A DNA stretch of 64,000 nt from Verrucomicrobiaceae bacterium (lineage in GTDB: Bacteria > Verrucomicrobiota > Verrucomicrobiia > Verrucomicrobiales > Verrucomicrobiaceae), in contig CANGYJ010000014.1 in NCBI GenBank assembly GCA_947458455.1, positions 1 through 64,000 of the forward strand, read 5' to 3'. The notes beneath the pieces were generated by a model. That model was not told where the DNA came from. It searched no databases and saw nothing but the letters and a program-made list of their open reading frames with translations. Each line of letters opens with the position of its first letter. The stretch's first letter is position 1. Shown in pieces: positions 62,609 through 64,000 of the stretch. Position numbers and translations under genes: made by a program.

Positions 62609-63721
62609 TCACGCATCTCGATGCGTCGGCACCGGTTTGCCGGGGCGGAAGTGCTCTTCGTGTTCCAACACGGCCTGCAGGCCGAAGAAACTGCTTCTGA
62701 CCTGATCAAGAGCCGCTTTCACCGATTCCATCAGCGACGCCGGATCGGCCTCGGCACGGAGATTGATGATGAGCTGGCCGCCGGTAGTCGGTTCGTCGAG
62801 TTCCATGCCGAGTTCAGCGATGTAGTCGCTACGCACGAGATTGATGCTCGCCAGTTCGCCCGCGATACCGTCGTCGGGACTGAAGGTCATCTTGAAATGA
62901 GCGATCTCGACGCCGGCGACCTGCAAGCGCCCCTGCACATTCGTGGCGAGCTTTTTGAGGAAGGTGTTCGCGTCGAATTCGTCGTCCGATTTCAGTGTGA
63001 CGGTGGCATTCAGCCAGCCGAGAAGGGCTTCACCATCGGCATAGACTTCGTAATCGACGGCCATGGGATTGCGCCGCGCCTGCTCATCGGTCATGAGGCT
63101 GGCGAAAAGCTCGGCGAGACCGGTTTCCTGACGTGGCGAGGCCGTAACGACCTTCGCGAGCGGGAATTCCTTCATCAAAACGGCCCGCAGCTCCTCGCGC
63201 TGGGGGTCGTCGATGAGATCGCTTTTGCTGATGACGATGATGTCGGCCTCCTCGAGCTGCTTTTTGAAGATGTAGGCCACCTTGGAGGAAAAGGTGCCGC
63301 CCTCATCGAGACCGAACACACGCCGCGCCCGCACTGGATCGACCAGCACGCTCAGCGGTGCGATGGTGAAGGCATCGCCATACATGCGGCGCAGCGGATA
63401 CGTCACCGTGGCGACGAGGTCCGTGCAACTCCCCACCGGCTCCGCGATGAAGACATCCGGCTTGGAGTCAGCCGTGAGCTTGCTGGCCGCATCGACGAGC
63501 GTGTTAAAGCGGCAGCAGAAGCACCCGCCCGCGATTTCCTCCGTCGCATAGCCCTGCCCGCGCAGCAGCTTCGTATCCACGAGGCCACCCGCTTGATCAT
63601 TCGTGATGAGGCCGACTTTGAGGCCCTGATCACTCAAATGCCGCGCCAACCGGCCGACGGTCGTCGTTTTGCCGGCTCCGAGGAAGCCGCCGATCATGAT
63701 GTAGCGTGCGCGTTGGGACAT
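62609..63721 (-). CDS. CobW/COG0523 G3E-family GTPase
   Basis: This 370-residue protein has the Walker A GGFLGAGKTTT (11-21), the metal-binding GCFCCRF (C-x-C-C) motif, Walker B-like DVFIAEPVGS and the guanine-specificity SKSDLID. COG0523 proteins deliver or sense metals, often under zinc limitation, or take part in cobalamin synthesis. The C-terminal CobW_C half is present. It is divergent from an ArsR regulator, and a palindrome lies 11 bp from its start. Confidence 0.92.
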   Translation of the reverse strand: MSQRARYIMIGGFLGAGKTTTVGRLARHLSDQGLKVGLITNDQAGGLVDTKLLRGQGYATEEIAGGCFCCRFNTLVDAASKLTADSKPDVFIAEPVGSCTDLVATVTYPLRRMYGDAFTIAPLSVLVDPVRARRVFGLDEGGTFSSKVAYIFKKQLEEADIIVISKSDLIDDPQREELRAVLMKEFPLAKVVTASPRQETGLAELFASLMTDEQARRNPMAVDYEVYADGEALLGWLNATVTLKSDDEFDANTFLKKLATNVQGRLQVAGVEIAHFKMTFSPDDGIAGELASINLVRSDYIAELGMELDEPTTGGQLIINLRAEADPASLMESVKAALDQVRSSFFGLQAVLEHEEHFRPGKPVPTHRDA

Positions 63722-63731
63722 GGGTCGTTTT

Positions 63732-63753
63732 TATTTGCCAGATGTGGCAAATA
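63732..63753. promoter_or_regulatory. Palindromic operator candidate between CobW and ArsR genes
   Basis: A perfect 9-base inverted repeat tatttgcca-gatg-tggcaaata sits between the divergent starts (63721 on minus, 63810 on plus). The size and symmetry fit an ArsR-family dimer site, so autoregulation and control of the GTPase gene are likely. Confidence 0.7.
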
Positions 63754-63809
63754 AACAAGCGCCAAGCACGCATCTTGCAGAAAATTCTTCCGCGCTGTAT
63801 TCCCACGAC

Positions 63810-64000
63810 ATGCCCGCCCGCAAAACCTTCGACTGCCTCTGCGCCATGCGTGCTCTGGGCGAGCCGACCCGGCTGCGCCTCGTGCGCAAGCTCATCGCCG
63901 GGGCGAAGCCGGTGACCGAGCTGTGCGACGCACTCCACGTCACGCCCTACAACGTCTCCAAGCACCTCCGCGTCCTCAAAGAAGCCGGCCTGCTCGAAGT
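63810..64000 (+). CDS. ArsR family transcriptional regulator (3' end cut by window)
   Basis: The frame is open from ATG 63810 to the window edge, about 63 codons. It shows the winged-helix pattern of ArsR: MRALGEPTRLRLVRKLIAG, the alpha-3 region VTELCDALHVTPYNVSKHLRVLKEAGLLE. The Cys in TELCDAL is the only thiol in the helix where metal-binding ArsR proteins carry C-V-C. It is divergent from the CobW gene, so it probably controls it through the palindrome between them. Inducer is unknown. Confidence 0.88.
   Translation, partial: MPARKTFDCLCAMRALGEPTRLRLVRKLIAGAKPVTELCDALHVTPYNVSKHLRVLKEAGLLE

Noticed and set aside
1..64000. tRNA or rRNA genes
   Set aside because: I saw no cloverleaf with CCA end or conserved rRNA sequence on either strand, but short RNAs cannot be excluded by eye.

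Overview
The window reads as ordinary chromosome of a Verrucomicrobiota bacterium, most likely a Prosthecobacter-like member of the Verrucomicrobiales. This is inferred from gene families, not from a marker gene. The families include DUF1501, DUF1549/DUF1553, a PVC-type haem-binding CxxCH protein with an NPCBM domain, a formylglycine sulfatase, DUF1080, ThuA, neutral-ceramidase-like proteins and GYF_2. Base composition is GC-rich, many starts lack a Shine-Dalgarno sequence, and several genes overlap by ATGA. I saw no rRNA, tRNA, transposase, integrase or CRISPR array.

Layout. 1-2359: the start of a large secreted thrombospondin-type-3 repeat protein that runs off the left edge through (EPEPPT)n and a Cys-rich 24-residue repeat. 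2496-13002: secreted C39-like protein, DUF1501, a small membrane ORF coupled to a sulfatase, GYF_2 protein, FAD oxidoreductase, DUF1549/1553 protein, esterase and an unknown exported protein. 13142-20667: hydrolase, M16 peptidase and the large CxxCH/NPCBM protein. 20717-25863: Gfo/Idh oxidoreductase and a zinc-ribbon/TPM gene group. 26049-28447: Gly-rich exported protein, VOC protein and a BrnT/BrnA-like toxin-antitoxin pair. 28449-28793: MITE-like inverted-repeat element. 29002-36636: ExbB, ExbD and TPR genes, then an HrpA-type helicase. 36643-41205: multi-PAS histidine kinase, RlmH and a lipoprotein with a duplicated small domain. 41371-50977: secreted or periplasmic catabolic genes (two ceramidase-like proteins, two esterases, ThuA, DUF1080, dihaem cytochrome c) interrupted by a DUF4143-type ATPase. 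51080-57868: SirB1-like protein and an AMP-ligase, methyltransferase, deacetylase, acyltransferase and halogenase-like set resembling tailoring genes of aryl-polyene/flexirubin pigment clusters. 57876-64000: PD-(D/E)XK protein, Ski2-like helicase, Mpv17-like and bestrophin-like membrane proteins, a CobW GTPase and a divergent ArsR regulator.

The strongest unexplained signal is a set of palindromic repeats that have entered coding sequence in frame. A roughly 100-bp inverted repeat of CAGAGG/CCTCTG type lies in frame inside two unrelated helicases (34449-34555 and 59910-60003), and both proteins carry the same encoded peptide NSASSASLPLCG. A second family, bounded by CGTAG and CTACG and built of two hairpins, lies in frame inside the DUF1549/1553 gene (10675-10729). 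Its other copy (7922-7983) lies between two convergent genes and contains both of their stop codons. A third, longer MITE-like element follows the toxin-antitoxin pair. I know of no described protein-coding palindromic element of this kind in this phylum, although Rickettsia palindromic elements are a precedent.
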